Shown: positions 7,541-16,049 of the stretch, piece after piece | How the letters are laid out: each line of letters begins with the position of its first letter | Position numbering within the stretch: the stretch's first letter is position 1 | Assembly: GCF_900258515.1 (NCBI RefSeq) | Contig: NZ_LT984884.1 | Span: 1,680,176 to 1,744,175, forward strand | DNA length: 64,000 bases | Reading direction: 5' to 3' | Source of the DNA: Lentibacillus sp. Marseille-P4043 | GTDB lineage: Bacteria > Bacillota > Bacilli > Bacillales > Amphibacillaceae | The notes under the pieces: model-generated | The model's input: the letters and a program-made list of their open reading frames with translations, nothing else | Told to the model about the DNA's origin: nothing | Database searches by the model: none | Program-made: the position numbers and the translations under genes

Positions 7541-8860
7541 ATGGAAGGTTTAAAGATTGTAACGATTGGTGGGGGATCAAGTTATACGCCAGAGTTGATT
7601 GAGGGATTCATTAATCGGTATGATGAATTGCCAATTCGTGAATTATGGCTTGTTGATATCCCAGAAGGAAAGGAAAAATTAGAAACGATTGGTGCGCTGG
7701 CGAAACGGATGGTCGAAAAAGCCGGTGTTCCGATTGATATCCATTTAACATTGGATCGCAAAGAGGCATTACCTGGTGCAGATTTTGTAACAACGCAGAT
7801 TCGTGTGGGCCAATTAGCTGCGCGTGCTAAGGATGAAGCAATACCATTAAAATATGGTGTGATTGGACAGGAAACAAATGGGCCGGGTGGTTTGTTTAAA
7901 GGACTGCGAACCATCCCCGTTATATTGGATATTTGTCAGGATATCGAGCAACTTTGCCCGGATGCATGGCTGATTAATTTTTCGAACCCAGCAGGCATGG
8001 TAACGGAAGCCGTATTGCGCTATAGTAACATTACGAGAACGGTAGGCTTGTGTAATGTACCAATCGGGATGCGGATGGGTGTCGCAGAAATGCTTGATGT
8101 TGATCCGAGTCGGGTACAAATCGATTTTGCTGGTTTGAATCATATGGTTTATGGCTTGGAAGTATATGTGGATGGAAAAATTGTAACGAAAAAAGTCTTA
8201 GAGATGCTTAGTAATGGTGCTGGTATGACGATGAAGAATATCGTTGATTTGGGCTGGGAACCAGATTTTATCAAGGGATTAGAAGTGTTGCCATGTCCAT
8301 ATCATCGTTATTATTATCAAACAAGTAAAATGCTTGAAGAGGAACAAAAAGACGATGCAGAAAAAGGGACGCGTGCGCAAGTAGTGCAACAATTGGAAAA
8401 GGATTTATTTCAATTGTATCGCGATCCGAACCTGGCGATTAAACCACCGCAATTGGAAGAGAGAGGTGGAGCATATTACAGTGATGCTGCATGCAGTCTC
8501 ATTAATTCCATTTATAATGATAAACATGATATTCAACCGGTTAATACGAGAAACAATGGGGCAATTGCCAGTATACCGAATGATTCGGCAGTGGAAATCA
8601 GCTGTGTGATTACACAAGAAGGACCAAAACCAATTAGTGTCGGTGATTTGCCGGTTCCAGTCAGAGGGCTTGTGCAACAAATTAAATCATTTGAACGCGT
8701 AAGTGCTGAAGCTGCGGTGACGGGGGATTACCATAAAGCGTTACTTGCTATGACGATTAATCCTTTAGTTCCATCTGATACAATTGCGAAGAAGCTGTTG
8801 GGTGAAATGTTAGAAGCACACCAGGATTACTTGCCACAATTTTTTACCCATGCGCGATAA
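7541..8860 (+). CDS. licH: 6-phospho-beta-glucosidase, GH4 (LicH-like)
   Basis: NAD- and metal-dependent glycosidase of family GH4, 439 aa (B. subtilis LicH has 442). Rossmann motif VTIGGGSSYTPELIEG at residues 7-22; metal ligands C171 in GLCNVPIG and H201 in GLNHM. The start is the ATG at 7541, five nt behind GGGGTGAG. Last gene of the operon, followed by a terminator. The GH4 mechanism handles 6-phospho-beta-glucosides by oxidation at C3. Confidence 0.93.
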   Translation: MEGLKIVTIGGGSSYTPELIEGFINRYDELPIRELWLVDIPEGKEKLETIGALAKRMVEKAGVPIDIHLTLDRKEALPGADFVTTQIRVGQLAARAKDEAIPLKYGVIGQETNGPGGLFKGLRTIPVILDICQDIEQLCPDAWLINFSNPAGMVTEAVLRYSNITRTVGLCNVPIGMRMGVAEMLDVDPSRVQIDFAGLNHMVYGLEVYVDGKIVTKKVLEMLSNGAGMTMKNIVDLGWEPDFIKGLEVLPCPYHRYYYQTSKMLEEEQKDDAEKGTRAQVVQQLEKDLFQLYRDPNLAIKPPQLEERGGAYYSDAACSLINSIYNDKHDIQPVNTRNNGAIASIPNDSAVEISCVITQEGPKPISVGDLPVPVRGLVQQIKSFERVSAEAAVTGDYHKALLAMTINPLVPSDTIAKKLLGEMLEAHQDYLPQFFTHAR

Positions 8861-8873
8861 TACGATCATGAAG

Positions 8874-8904
8874 GAAGTTCTGATTTTTTGATCAGGACTT
8901 TTTT
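8874..8904 (+). terminator. Terminator of lic operon
   Basis: AGTTCTGAT / ATCAGGACT stem (one G-U) followed by six T, 14 nt after the GH4 stop codon. Confidence 0.85.
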
Positions 8905-8928
8905 ACACTTTAGGAAATATAGACCTCT

Positions 8929-8972
8929 TTGGGAAACTTCACCATGGGACGAGGTGAATCCCAGTTTTTTTA
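8929..8972 (+). terminator. Second hairpin with T-run before the regulator
   Basis: TGGGAAACTTCACC / GGTGAATCCCA stem followed by eight T. It lies 47 nt upstream of the regulator gene. It could be a back-up terminator or a leader attenuator; no competing antiterminator was found. Confidence 0.7.
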
Positions 8973-9018
8973 ATATAAGGACATAAAGTTAAAGCAGTTT
9001 ATAAGGAGAAAAATCGAT

Positions 9019-10956
9019 ATGTTAAGCTCCAGATTACGAATCATTCTACAAGAATTAATGGCCGCGAAAACCCCCATAACAGGAGGATATTTAGCAAACT
9101 TGAACCAGGTCACAGCCAGGACAACAAGGGCGGATGTGAAACAACTGGATTCATTTCTATCCAACAATGGTGCCTTGATTGATTCGGTACGCGGAAAGGG
9201 ATATAAATTGGTAATAACGGATGAAACATTATTTCGTGCGTACCTCCAGACTATCTCAACGGACGTAATGACGGATCATTCATTTGTTCCCGAATCTCAG
9301 GAAGCACGTACAGCTTTTTTAATTAAACGTCTATTGTTAAGTGGGGATTATGTGAAATTGGATGATTTAGCAGATGAACTGTATGTCAGCAAATCAACCA
9401 TTCAAAATGATTTAAAGCATGTAAAGGCGATTTTTACCGAATATGGTATTCATCTTGAATCCCGGCCGAATTATGGCTTGAAAGCAATTGGTAATGAATT
9501 GAAGCTACGTTTTTGCTTAGCGGAATATTTATTTGACCATCGTTGCAGACGGGATCAACAAGTATTTGGTTCTCATTTGTCATCGTTTGCCCCAGAAGAT
9601 TTAACTCGTATTTCCGATATTATTATGGAGGAAATTCAACTTCATCAAATTATTTTATCCGATATTGCCATGAATAACTTGCTTATTCATATAGCTATCG
9701 CTTATAAACGTATTAAAAGCGGCTATCATGTCACATTGCATGACACTGATTTAAAAGATATTTTACAACAAAAGGAGTATCTGGTTGCAACAGAAATTGT
9801 TCAAAAGGTAGAGCGTACGTTTGATGTTGCGTTCCCACAGTCTGAAGTTGCCTATATTGCCATCCATTTACTGGGAACCAAACTGCTAACGAAAACAAAT
9901 ACGGGGGATAAACTCGTTAAACAAGTAATGGATGAGGAAATTGTTCATTTGGTGAACCTGGCGCTTGATAAAATTGAGGCGGAATTAAACTTGGGAATAA
10001 AAGATGATAAAGAATTAAAGATCGGCTTAAGCTTGCATTTAAAACCTGCGATTAATCGGTATAAATATGGCATGAATGTACGTAACCCGATGCTTGCTGA
10101 TATTAAAAAGAACTACCCATTAGCATTTGAGGCAGGGATTTTAGCAGGAATAGCCATCAAGGTTGAAACTGGGATTGAAATAAATGAAAATGAAGTAGGG
10201 TATCTTGCACTTCACATCGGTGCAGCGATAGAAAGAAGGAAAATGGATTCGGGTCCAAAACGATGCCTGATTGTTTGCGCGTCTGGTTTAGGAACGGCAC
10301 AATTGATCTTCTATAAATTAAAAAACTACTTTGGAGAAAGTCTTGATGTTGTAGGAACTACTGAATATTATCAGCTCACAAACTACCCATTACAGGATAT
10401 AGATTTCATTGTCAGTTCCATCCCAATTGATCAAGAGCTTTCTATACCGGTTGTAGTAGAAGTGAATGCGATTTTGGGTGAACATGATTTGGAAAAAATT
10501 GAAAGAGTAGTAGTCGATCAGCACCAAGGTTCACCTAGCTATTTTCAAAAAGAGCTGATGTTTTTACGGAGACAATTTGATTCAAAGGAAGCGGTATTAC
10601 AATTTTTTCAAACAGAATTATTGGATAAAGGCTTGGTAGATGCCACGTTGCTTGAAGCGGTTCAAGAAAGGGAGGAAGTTGCTCCAACATCTTTTGGCAA
10701 TTTAGTTGCTGTTCCACATCCCATTACGCCAAAATCTAACCAAACATTTCTTGCAGTTTGTACGTTGGAAAAGGCAATCATGTGGAGTAATAAACCAGTC
10801 CAATTTATTTGTCTACTTTGCGTCAAAAAAGATAGCATGGAGGATTTGCAGTCCATGTATGATATGCTTGGGAATATAATTGATCAGCCCGAGATTGTAC
10901 AACATTTGGTGAAGGCAAAAACATATGAAGAATTTATCCACGTTTTAACGGATTAG
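9019..10956 (+). CDS. licR: LicR-type PRD transcriptional activator
   Basis: Transcription factor with PTS-controlled domains, 645 aa (B. subtilis LicR 641). Two N-terminal helix-turn-helix units (about residues 5-70 and 100-165), two PRD domains (about 185-400) with paired histidines, a GatB/EIIB-like domain with C in CLIVCASGLGTAQL (about residue 420) and a C-terminal EIIA-like domain with H in AVPHP (about 573). Phosphorylation by HPr and by the lic EII proteins would tune activity. It probably activates the upstream operon, as in B. subtilis. Start ATG behind AAGGAG; the gene has its own leader after two terminators. Confidence 0.92.
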   Translation: MLSSRLRIILQELMAAKTPITGGYLANLNQVTARTTRADVKQLDSFLSNNGALIDSVRGKGYKLVITDETLFRAYLQTISTDVMTDHSFVPESQEARTAFLIKRLLLSGDYVKLDDLADELYVSKSTIQNDLKHVKAIFTEYGIHLESRPNYGLKAIGNELKLRFCLAEYLFDHRCRRDQQVFGSHLSSFAPEDLTRISDIIMEEIQLHQIILSDIAMNNLLIHIAIAYKRIKSGYHVTLHDTDLKDILQQKEYLVATEIVQKVERTFDVAFPQSEVAYIAIHLLGTKLLTKTNTGDKLVKQVMDEEIVHLVNLALDKIEAELNLGIKDDKELKIGLSLHLKPAINRYKYGMNVRNPMLADIKKNYPLAFEAGILAGIAIKVETGIEINENEVGYLALHIGAAIERRKMDSGPKRCLIVCASGLGTAQLIFYKLKNYFGESLDVVGTTEYYQLTNYPLQDIDFIVSSIPIDQELSIPVVVEVNAILGEHDLEKIERVVVDQHQGSPSYFQKELMFLRRQFDSKEAVLQFFQTELLDKGLVDATLLEAVQEREEVAPTSFGNLVAVPHPITPKSNQTFLAVCTLEKAIMWSNKPVQFICLLCVKKDSMEDLQSMYDMLGNIIDQPEIVQHLVKAKTYEEFIHVLTD

Positions 10957-10992
10957 AGTGGATGGAACGCGGAAGGTGAGGTGTGTGGAGGT

Positions 10993-11081
10993 GGGACGTA
11001 GGGACAGGTCCCTTGTCCCACCCATAAACCCGCGACACTCCGGGAAAAATCAGTGGGACAAGAAACCTGTCCCCGCGTCCC
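10993..11081. repeat. Palindromic repeat copy 5
   Basis: Slightly diverged arms (GGGACGTAGGGACAGG / AACCTGTCCCCGCGTCCC). Lies between licR and the fructokinase gene. Confidence 0.88.
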
Positions 11082-11119
11082 GCACCTCATCCCGCGGGAG
11101 ATAAAAAGGAGGAAACATG

Positions 11120-11974
11120 ATGCTCATAGGTGGAATAGAAGCTGGCGGAACGAAATTTGTCTGTGCTGTTGGGGAAGAGTCAGGAGAAATCATTGCAAAA
11201 ACAAGTTTTCCGACTGAAGAACCAGCGGAAACATTCCAGGAAGTTAAGCGATTTTTTCATTCTCACAAAGTAGAAGCAATTGGAATTGGCTGCTTTGGAC
11301 CAGTTGATTTGGATAAGAAGAGTGCTACATATGGGATGATTTTAAATACACCTAAAACAAAATGGAAACAGTATGATGTACTAACGAAATTAAAATCGGA
11401 TTTGAAGGTGCCCGTTTATATTGATACCGATGTGAATGCAGCGGCACTTGCTGAGTACAAATATGGAGCTGGAAGAGATGTGAACAACTGCATGTATATC
11501 ACCGTCGGGACGGGAATCGGTGCGGGATATGTTCAAGACGGGGAAACGTACGTCGGAAAAAGTCATCCGGAAATGGGACATGTCCTAATTCAGCAGCACA
11601 AGGATGATCCATTTACAGGATGCTGCCCTTATCATGGGAATTGCTTGGAAGGACTTGCCTCAGGCCCTGCGATTGAACAACGGTACGGGAAAAAGGGTGC
11701 ACAATTGGCTGCAGATCGAAACGTATGGGAACTGGAGGCCTATTATCTGGCACAAGCAATCATGAATTATGTTCTTGTCCTGTCACCGGAGCGAATTATT
11801 TTGGGTGGCGGAGTCATGAAGCAAAAACAATTATACCCACTTATTCGGAGAAAAGTGCTGGATTTGGTAAATGACTATGTTGGAATTGACAATGTGGATA
11901 CGTTTATCGTAGCACCAAAGCTCCATGATGAACAAGGAGTAAGAGGTGCAATGGCGCTCGTATCATCCGATTAA
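11120..11974 (+). CDS. ROK-family fructokinase
   Basis: Phosphorylates fructose (possibly other hexoses) with ATP. 284 aa. N-terminal phosphate loop IGGIEAGGTKFVCAVG; the ROK zinc site is visible as GH...CCPYHGNCLEGLASG near residues 155-185. Similar to GmuE/YdhR of Bacillus. Two ATGs are adjacent (11117 and 11120); the second is placed better behind AGGAGG. Together with manA it converts sugars to fructose-6-phosphate, so the block may also handle mannose- or fructose-containing oligomers. Confidence 0.92.
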   Translation: MLIGGIEAGGTKFVCAVGEESGEIIAKTSFPTEEPAETFQEVKRFFHSHKVEAIGIGCFGPVDLDKKSATYGMILNTPKTKWKQYDVLTKLKSDLKVPVYIDTDVNAAALAEYKYGAGRDVNNCMYITVGTGIGAGYVQDGETYVGKSHPEMGHVLIQQHKDDPFTGCCPYHGNCLEGLASGPAIEQRYGKKGAQLAADRNVWELEAYYLAQAIMNYVLVLSPERIILGGGVMKQKQLYPLIRRKVLDLVNDYVGIDNVDTFIVAPKLHDEQGVRGAMALVSSD

Positions 11975-11980
11975 AAGGCC

Positions 11981-12141
11981 GGGACATGGGGGACATGGGG
12001 ACAGGTCCCTTGTCCCACCCTCAAACCCGCACCACTCCGGGAAAAATCAGTGGGACAAGAAACCTGTCCCTACGTCCCGCTCTTAATCCCGCACCACTCC
12101 GCCAAACTAGACCGGGACAACAAACCTGTCCCCATGTCCCA
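11981..12141. repeat. Composite palindromic repeat (copy 6 with extra right half)
   Basis: One full copy (about 11981-12079) is followed by a second right half only (about 12080-12141). This shows that half-units duplicate next to each other. It begins just after the fructokinase stop. Confidence 0.88.
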
Positions 12142-12195
12142 GTTGACGTTCAGGAGACTTTTCTATAAACTTACCCATTAAAGAGGGTGAACAAC

Positions 12196-13986
12196 ATGAA
12201 TACGGCTTTAATGAGTATTGTCGTCGTCATTGCGCTTGGAATTTTTTCGCAGTGGTTGGCTTGGAGGATTCAATGGCCTTCGATCGTGATTATGTCAGTT
12301 GCTGGGCTTATTATTGGTCCGGTTGCTGGATTGATTAATCCGGAACAGGCTTTGGGTGATATATATAGTCCGCTAATATCGCTTGCTGTTGCGGTGATTT
12401 TGTTTGAAGGCAGTTCGAGTCTTGACGTTCGTGAAATCAAGGACGTTTCTAAATCAGTATTACGGATTATAACAATTGGCGTTTTTATTACATGGGTTGG
12501 TGGGTCACTTGCCGCTCATTACGTTGCAGGTTTGAGTCTGGAAATTGCTTTTATGATTGGTGGACTGTTTGTCGTGACAGGTCCGACTGTTATCATCCCA
12601 CTGCTCCGCCAGGCAAAATTAAATCCACGAGTAGCTGGAGTGCTGAAATGGGAAGGAATTATTGTCGATCCAATCGGTCCATTGCTTGCTTTGTTTTCGT
12701 ATGAAATTTTCAAAGTTATTAGCAGTGATGCCCTAACCGGTATCGATTTATTTCAATTCTTTCTTGGCGCTTTTGTAGCAATGGCACTCGGGTTTATTGT
12801 TGGCATGATTGTGAGTATTTCTGTCAGCAAAGGCTGGTTTCCGGAGTATCTCAAATCAGCCATTTTGCTTTCGTTCGTCTTGCTTAGTTTTGCGATTGCC
12901 GAAAGCTTGATGCATGAAACGGGGATGCTCGCTGTGACCATTATGGGATTGACAATGGCGGGCAGTAAAAAATATGTATCATCGATTGGCAGTATTGGAC
13001 ACATTGTGGAAAATATCTCGGTAATTTTGACTTCAACGGTATTTATTTTGTTGGCAGCTTCATTGACAAGAGAAACACTCGCACAAATATTTACGTGGTC
13101 GATTATTTTCTTCGTTCTGATCATGCTTTTCATCATCCGTCCGCTTTCCATCTGGATTTCAACGATCGGAACGGAATTGCGCCTAGCGGAAAAAACCCTG
13201 ATCAGCTGGATTGCACCTAGAGGGATTGTCGCTTTGACTGTTTCCGGTTATTTTACCTCACTGCTCATGGACGATGGATATGCAGAGGCTTCCATACTAA
13301 CGGCTTTGACATTCGCCCTTGTATTCATTACAGTTTGCGCACATGGATTTACTATCGGTCCGGTAGCGAAAAAACTTGGACTAGCTAGCGACGAGCCACC
13401 TGGAATACTTCTTGTTGGAGCAAGCAGTTTCGCAATTGCACTTGCCAACCATTTGAAAGAAATGGGCACGCCGGTTCTGATTAGTGATACATCGAGCGAA
13501 CGACTTTTTCGGGCGAGAGAACTTGGAATTGAAACGTATCAAGGTGAAATCCTGTTAGAACATGCGGAATTCGAAGTTGACTTAACCCCGTATAATAGCA
13601 TTCTAGCGATGACAGGAGATGCTGCCTACAATGCACTTATCTGCCAGTCTTACGTACCAGAATTCGGGTACAATCATACATTTGCGCTGACCGTCGATTC
13701 AGGTACGGGAAAATATTTAGATCATACCGGACTCCCACCTTCACTCAAAGCGAACCTGCTTTTTGGAAAAGGGGAGACATTTAAGGAACTCAATCGAAAA
13801 ATAAACACCGAATATGAACTTAAAACCGTTGAAATCAACTCGAAAAAAACAGTAAAAAAAGAAGATCTACAAACAGATGGAGTGGTTCTTTGCATCAAGA
13901 AAAAGAACGACACCATCGACTTCGTAACACTAAAAGAAAAATTCCAAATAGACGAAGGAGACCAACTCGTCATCCTAGCAAAATAG
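12196..13986 (+). CDS. CPA1-type cation:proton antiporter with TrkA-N domain
   Basis: Inner-membrane Na+(or K+)/H+ exchanger, 596 aa. Residues 1-390 form about twelve hydrophobic segments with GPTVIIPLLRQ and IIVDPIGPLLAL, the NhaP-type core with its acidic ion-binding residue. Residues about 398-500 are a nucleotide-binding RCK/TrkA-N fold beginning GILLVGASSFAIALANHL, and the tail resembles TrkA-C. The start is the ATG at 12196, 7 nt behind AGAGGGTG; a GTG three codons earlier is part of the ribosome binding site. Fits a salt-tolerant bacterium. Codon use and length look normal. Confidence 0.9.
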   Translation: MNTALMSIVVVIALGIFSQWLAWRIQWPSIVIMSVAGLIIGPVAGLINPEQALGDIYSPLISLAVAVILFEGSSSLDVREIKDVSKSVLRIITIGVFITWVGGSLAAHYVAGLSLEIAFMIGGLFVVTGPTVIIPLLRQAKLNPRVAGVLKWEGIIVDPIGPLLALFSYEIFKVISSDALTGIDLFQFFLGAFVAMALGFIVGMIVSISVSKGWFPEYLKSAILLSFVLLSFAIAESLMHETGMLAVTIMGLTMAGSKKYVSSIGSIGHIVENISVILTSTVFILLAASLTRETLAQIFTWSIIFFVLIMLFIIRPLSIWISTIGTELRLAEKTLISWIAPRGIVALTVSGYFTSLLMDDGYAEASILTALTFALVFITVCAHGFTIGPVAKKLGLASDEPPGILLVGASSFAIALANHLKEMGTPVLISDTSSERLFRARELGIETYQGEILLEHAEFEVDLTPYNSILAMTGDAAYNALICQSYVPEFGYNHTFALTVDSGTGKYLDHTGLPPSLKANLLFGKGETFKELNRKINTEYELKTVEINSKKTVKKEDLQTDGVVLCIKKKNDTIDFVTLKEKFQIDEGDQLVILAK

Positions 13987-14014
13987 GAGGGACAAAGAGG
14001 GATGGGGGACATGC

Positions 14015-14128
14015 GGTTCCGGGACATGGGGGGGTCCCGGGACATGGGGACAGGTCCCTTGTCCCACCCTCAAACCCGCATCACTATGGGATATCTGGCT
14101 GGGACAACAAACCTGTCCCCGCGTCCCA
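14015..14128. repeat. Palindromic repeat copy 7 with partial left-arm duplications
   Basis: Core at about 14038-14128. It is preceded by two broken left arms (GGGACATGGGG pieces), suggesting repeated insertion or slippage at the same place. Confidence 0.85.
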
Positions 14129-14130
14129 CC

Positions 14131-14604
14131 TCAAAAAGGTAAATCCTCATCATCGATATCGATCACAATTGGTTCACTTCTAGGTATCAGATTTTCCTGG
14201 CTATCTTCTTGGTAATCTTCTTGCTGCTTCCATTCCTACCATGTGATACCGTATGGTGCACCGCCTTCTGTGTAACCAGCAATGAAGGCGAATGTTTCAT
14301 CACTGTCATCGTCCCAGAAAGTGTTTTCCATTTCTTTGGCTGCTTTTCGCTTTTCTGCAGCACGTTGCTTCTGATTTTGTTCGTCTTTTAATTGTTGCGT
14401 ATAGTTTTCACTAAATGTATATCCTAACATTTCTAGTTCAGCAACAGCGCATAGTTTGTCTACTCCAAAATGTTTGGCGTAGCCCTTTACGATGTTTTTC
14501 CCAACATACGTCGGAATCCAATGTTCGGCGGCCTGAAGTCGTCCTTTACGGTTAAGTCGTTTATGTCTTGGCCCTTTTGCTTTATTTTTCTTACGTTTTC
14601 CCAT
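14131..14604 (-). pseudogene. Basic protein with SSB-like C-terminal tail, interrupted by TAG
   Basis: ATG at 14604 (GAGGGGTG 6 nt upstream) opens 122 codons: a very basic start MGKRKKNKAKG, then HWIPTYVGKNIVKGYAKHFG and a coiled, charged region. It stops at TAG (14236-14238) after PYGITW. The same frame stays open for 34 more codons to TGA at 14131-14133. This extension is acidic and ends IDIDDEDLPF, the signature tail that SSB uses to recruit repair proteins. Function unknown; the family appears conserved in bacilli as far as I can judge. Either a nonsense mutant or a readthrough product. The shorter 122-aa protein may still be made. Confidence 0.7.
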
Positions 14605-14680
14605 CAAATTCACCCCTCACATTATATTAAACCTGTTTTTATCTACTTACAATCGTTTGAATACAAGTACATGGGGAGGC

Positions 14681-14770
14681 GGGACATGGGGACAGGTCCT
14701 TTGTCCCACCCTCAAACCCGCGCCACTCCGCCAAGACGGGCTGGGACAACAAACCTGTCCCCATGTCCCA
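14681..14770. repeat. Palindromic repeat copy 8
   Basis: Full copy, loop type CCTCAAACCCGCGCCACTCC, between two divergently transcribed genes. Confidence 0.9.
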
Positions 14771-14833
14771 AATAAAAATCAAATAATGCGGGTACACTAT
14801 TTGCAACTGGGATAAAAAGGCGGTTTTGGTAAG

Positions 14834-15892
14834 ATGAATAAAGTTTTTAGTGTTCTTGTGTTTATTGGTGTCCCGATTTCGGTTATTGGGTCTTTTCTTG
14901 ATTGGTCGGCTGTGATCATGTTTATCATTTATTGCTTGACGATTGTCGCTTTGGCCAGTTTTATTGGCAGGGCGACGGAGAGTTTGGCGATTGTGATGGG
15001 ACCTAGAATCGGCGGCCTGCTTAATGCGACGTTTGGTAATGCAGTGGAACTTATTATTTCCTTTTTTTCGCTGAAAGCTGGCCTGATTAGCATTGTTTTG
15101 GCTTCGTTAACTGGTTCGGTAATCGGTAATTTATTGCTCGTTGCGGGGCTTTCTTTTTTTGTTGGCGGTTTGAAATTTAAACGTCAATCCTTTGATGTTA
15201 ATGAGGCGCGGCATAATGCAGGCCTTTTGATGTTTGCGGTCATTGTCGCATTTGTTATTCCGGAAGTTTTCACTTATAAAATGGATGATCAAGCTACGAT
15301 GGCGCTTAGCATCGGGATTTCAATTATTCTAATCTTGTTATATATCGCGGCATTAGTGTTTAAGCTCGTGACTCATCGTGGCGTTTATCAAAGCGAAGAC
15401 AATTCAACGGAAACCGAACAGGAAGAGGAACCGGAATGGGGCAAAATGAAAGCGATCATCGTGCTTGCAATTGCCACTATTGCGGTTGCTTACGTCTCGG
15501 AAAATTTAGTTGATACGTTCGATGTGGTTGGAGATACATTCGGTTGGACGGAATTATTTATCGGTGTGATCATTGTTGCGATCGTGGGAAATGCCGCTGA
15601 ACACGCATCGGCAGTCATGATGGCTTATAAGGATAAAATGGATACGGCTGTCGAAATTGCCGTCGGGTCAACACTTCAAGTAGCGATGTTTGTGCTGCCA
15701 GTTCTAGTCTTAGTTTCTCTATTTTTCATCACACCAATGCCGCTAATTTTCACGTGGCCGGAATTAATCAGTATGGTGACAGCAGTATTGTTGATGATCA
15801 TGCTTTCCATTGATGGAGATTCAAACTGGTTCGACGGCCTGATCTTATTAGCCGCCTATGTCATTATGGGAATCGGCTTTTATTTGGTCTGA
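14834..15892 (+). CDS. cax: Calcium/proton exchanger (CaCA family)
   Basis: Exports Ca2+ in exchange for protons across the cell membrane. 352 aa, eleven hydrophobic segments, close in length to B. subtilis YfkE/ChaA (351). The two inverted alpha repeats are clear: FGNAVELIISFFSLKAG followed by SLTGSVIGN, and VGNAAEHASAVMMAYKDKMD followed by VGSTLQVAMF. An acidic loop (EDNSTETEQEEEPEW) separates the halves. The ribosome binding site AAAGGCGG is only moderate. A double palindromic repeat follows within six bases of the stop. Confidence 0.93.
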   Translation: MNKVFSVLVFIGVPISVIGSFLDWSAVIMFIIYCLTIVALASFIGRATESLAIVMGPRIGGLLNATFGNAVELIISFFSLKAGLISIVLASLTGSVIGNLLLVAGLSFFVGGLKFKRQSFDVNEARHNAGLLMFAVIVAFVIPEVFTYKMDDQATMALSIGISIILILLYIAALVFKLVTHRGVYQSEDNSTETEQEEEPEWGKMKAIIVLAIATIAVAYVSENLVDTFDVVGDTFGWTELFIGVIIVAIVGNAAEHASAVMMAYKDKMDTAVEIAVGSTLQVAMFVLPVLVLVSLFFITPMPLIFTWPELISMVTAVLLMIMLSIDGDSNWFDGLILLAAYVIMGIGFYLV

Positions 15893-15897
15893 GTGCT

Positions 15898-16049
15898 GGG
15901 ACATGGGGACAGGTTTGTTGTCCCAGCCTCCAACCCGCACTACTATGGGATATCAGACTGGGACAACAAACCTGTCCCTGCGTCCCAGCCCCAAACCCCC
16001 GCCACTCCGCCAAACAGGACTGGGACAACAAACCTGTCCCCGCGTCCCA
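15898..16049. repeat. Composite palindromic repeat (copy 9 with extra right half)
   Basis: Left half, loop and right half, then a second loop and right half, as at 11981-12141. It lies between the convergent cax and ydbT genes and touches the ydbT stop codon. Confidence 0.88.

Noticed and set aside
14236..14613. Starting the SSB-tail protein at GTG 14613
   Set aside because: That GTG is part of the ribosome binding site GAGGGGTG; the ATG at 14604 is correctly spaced.
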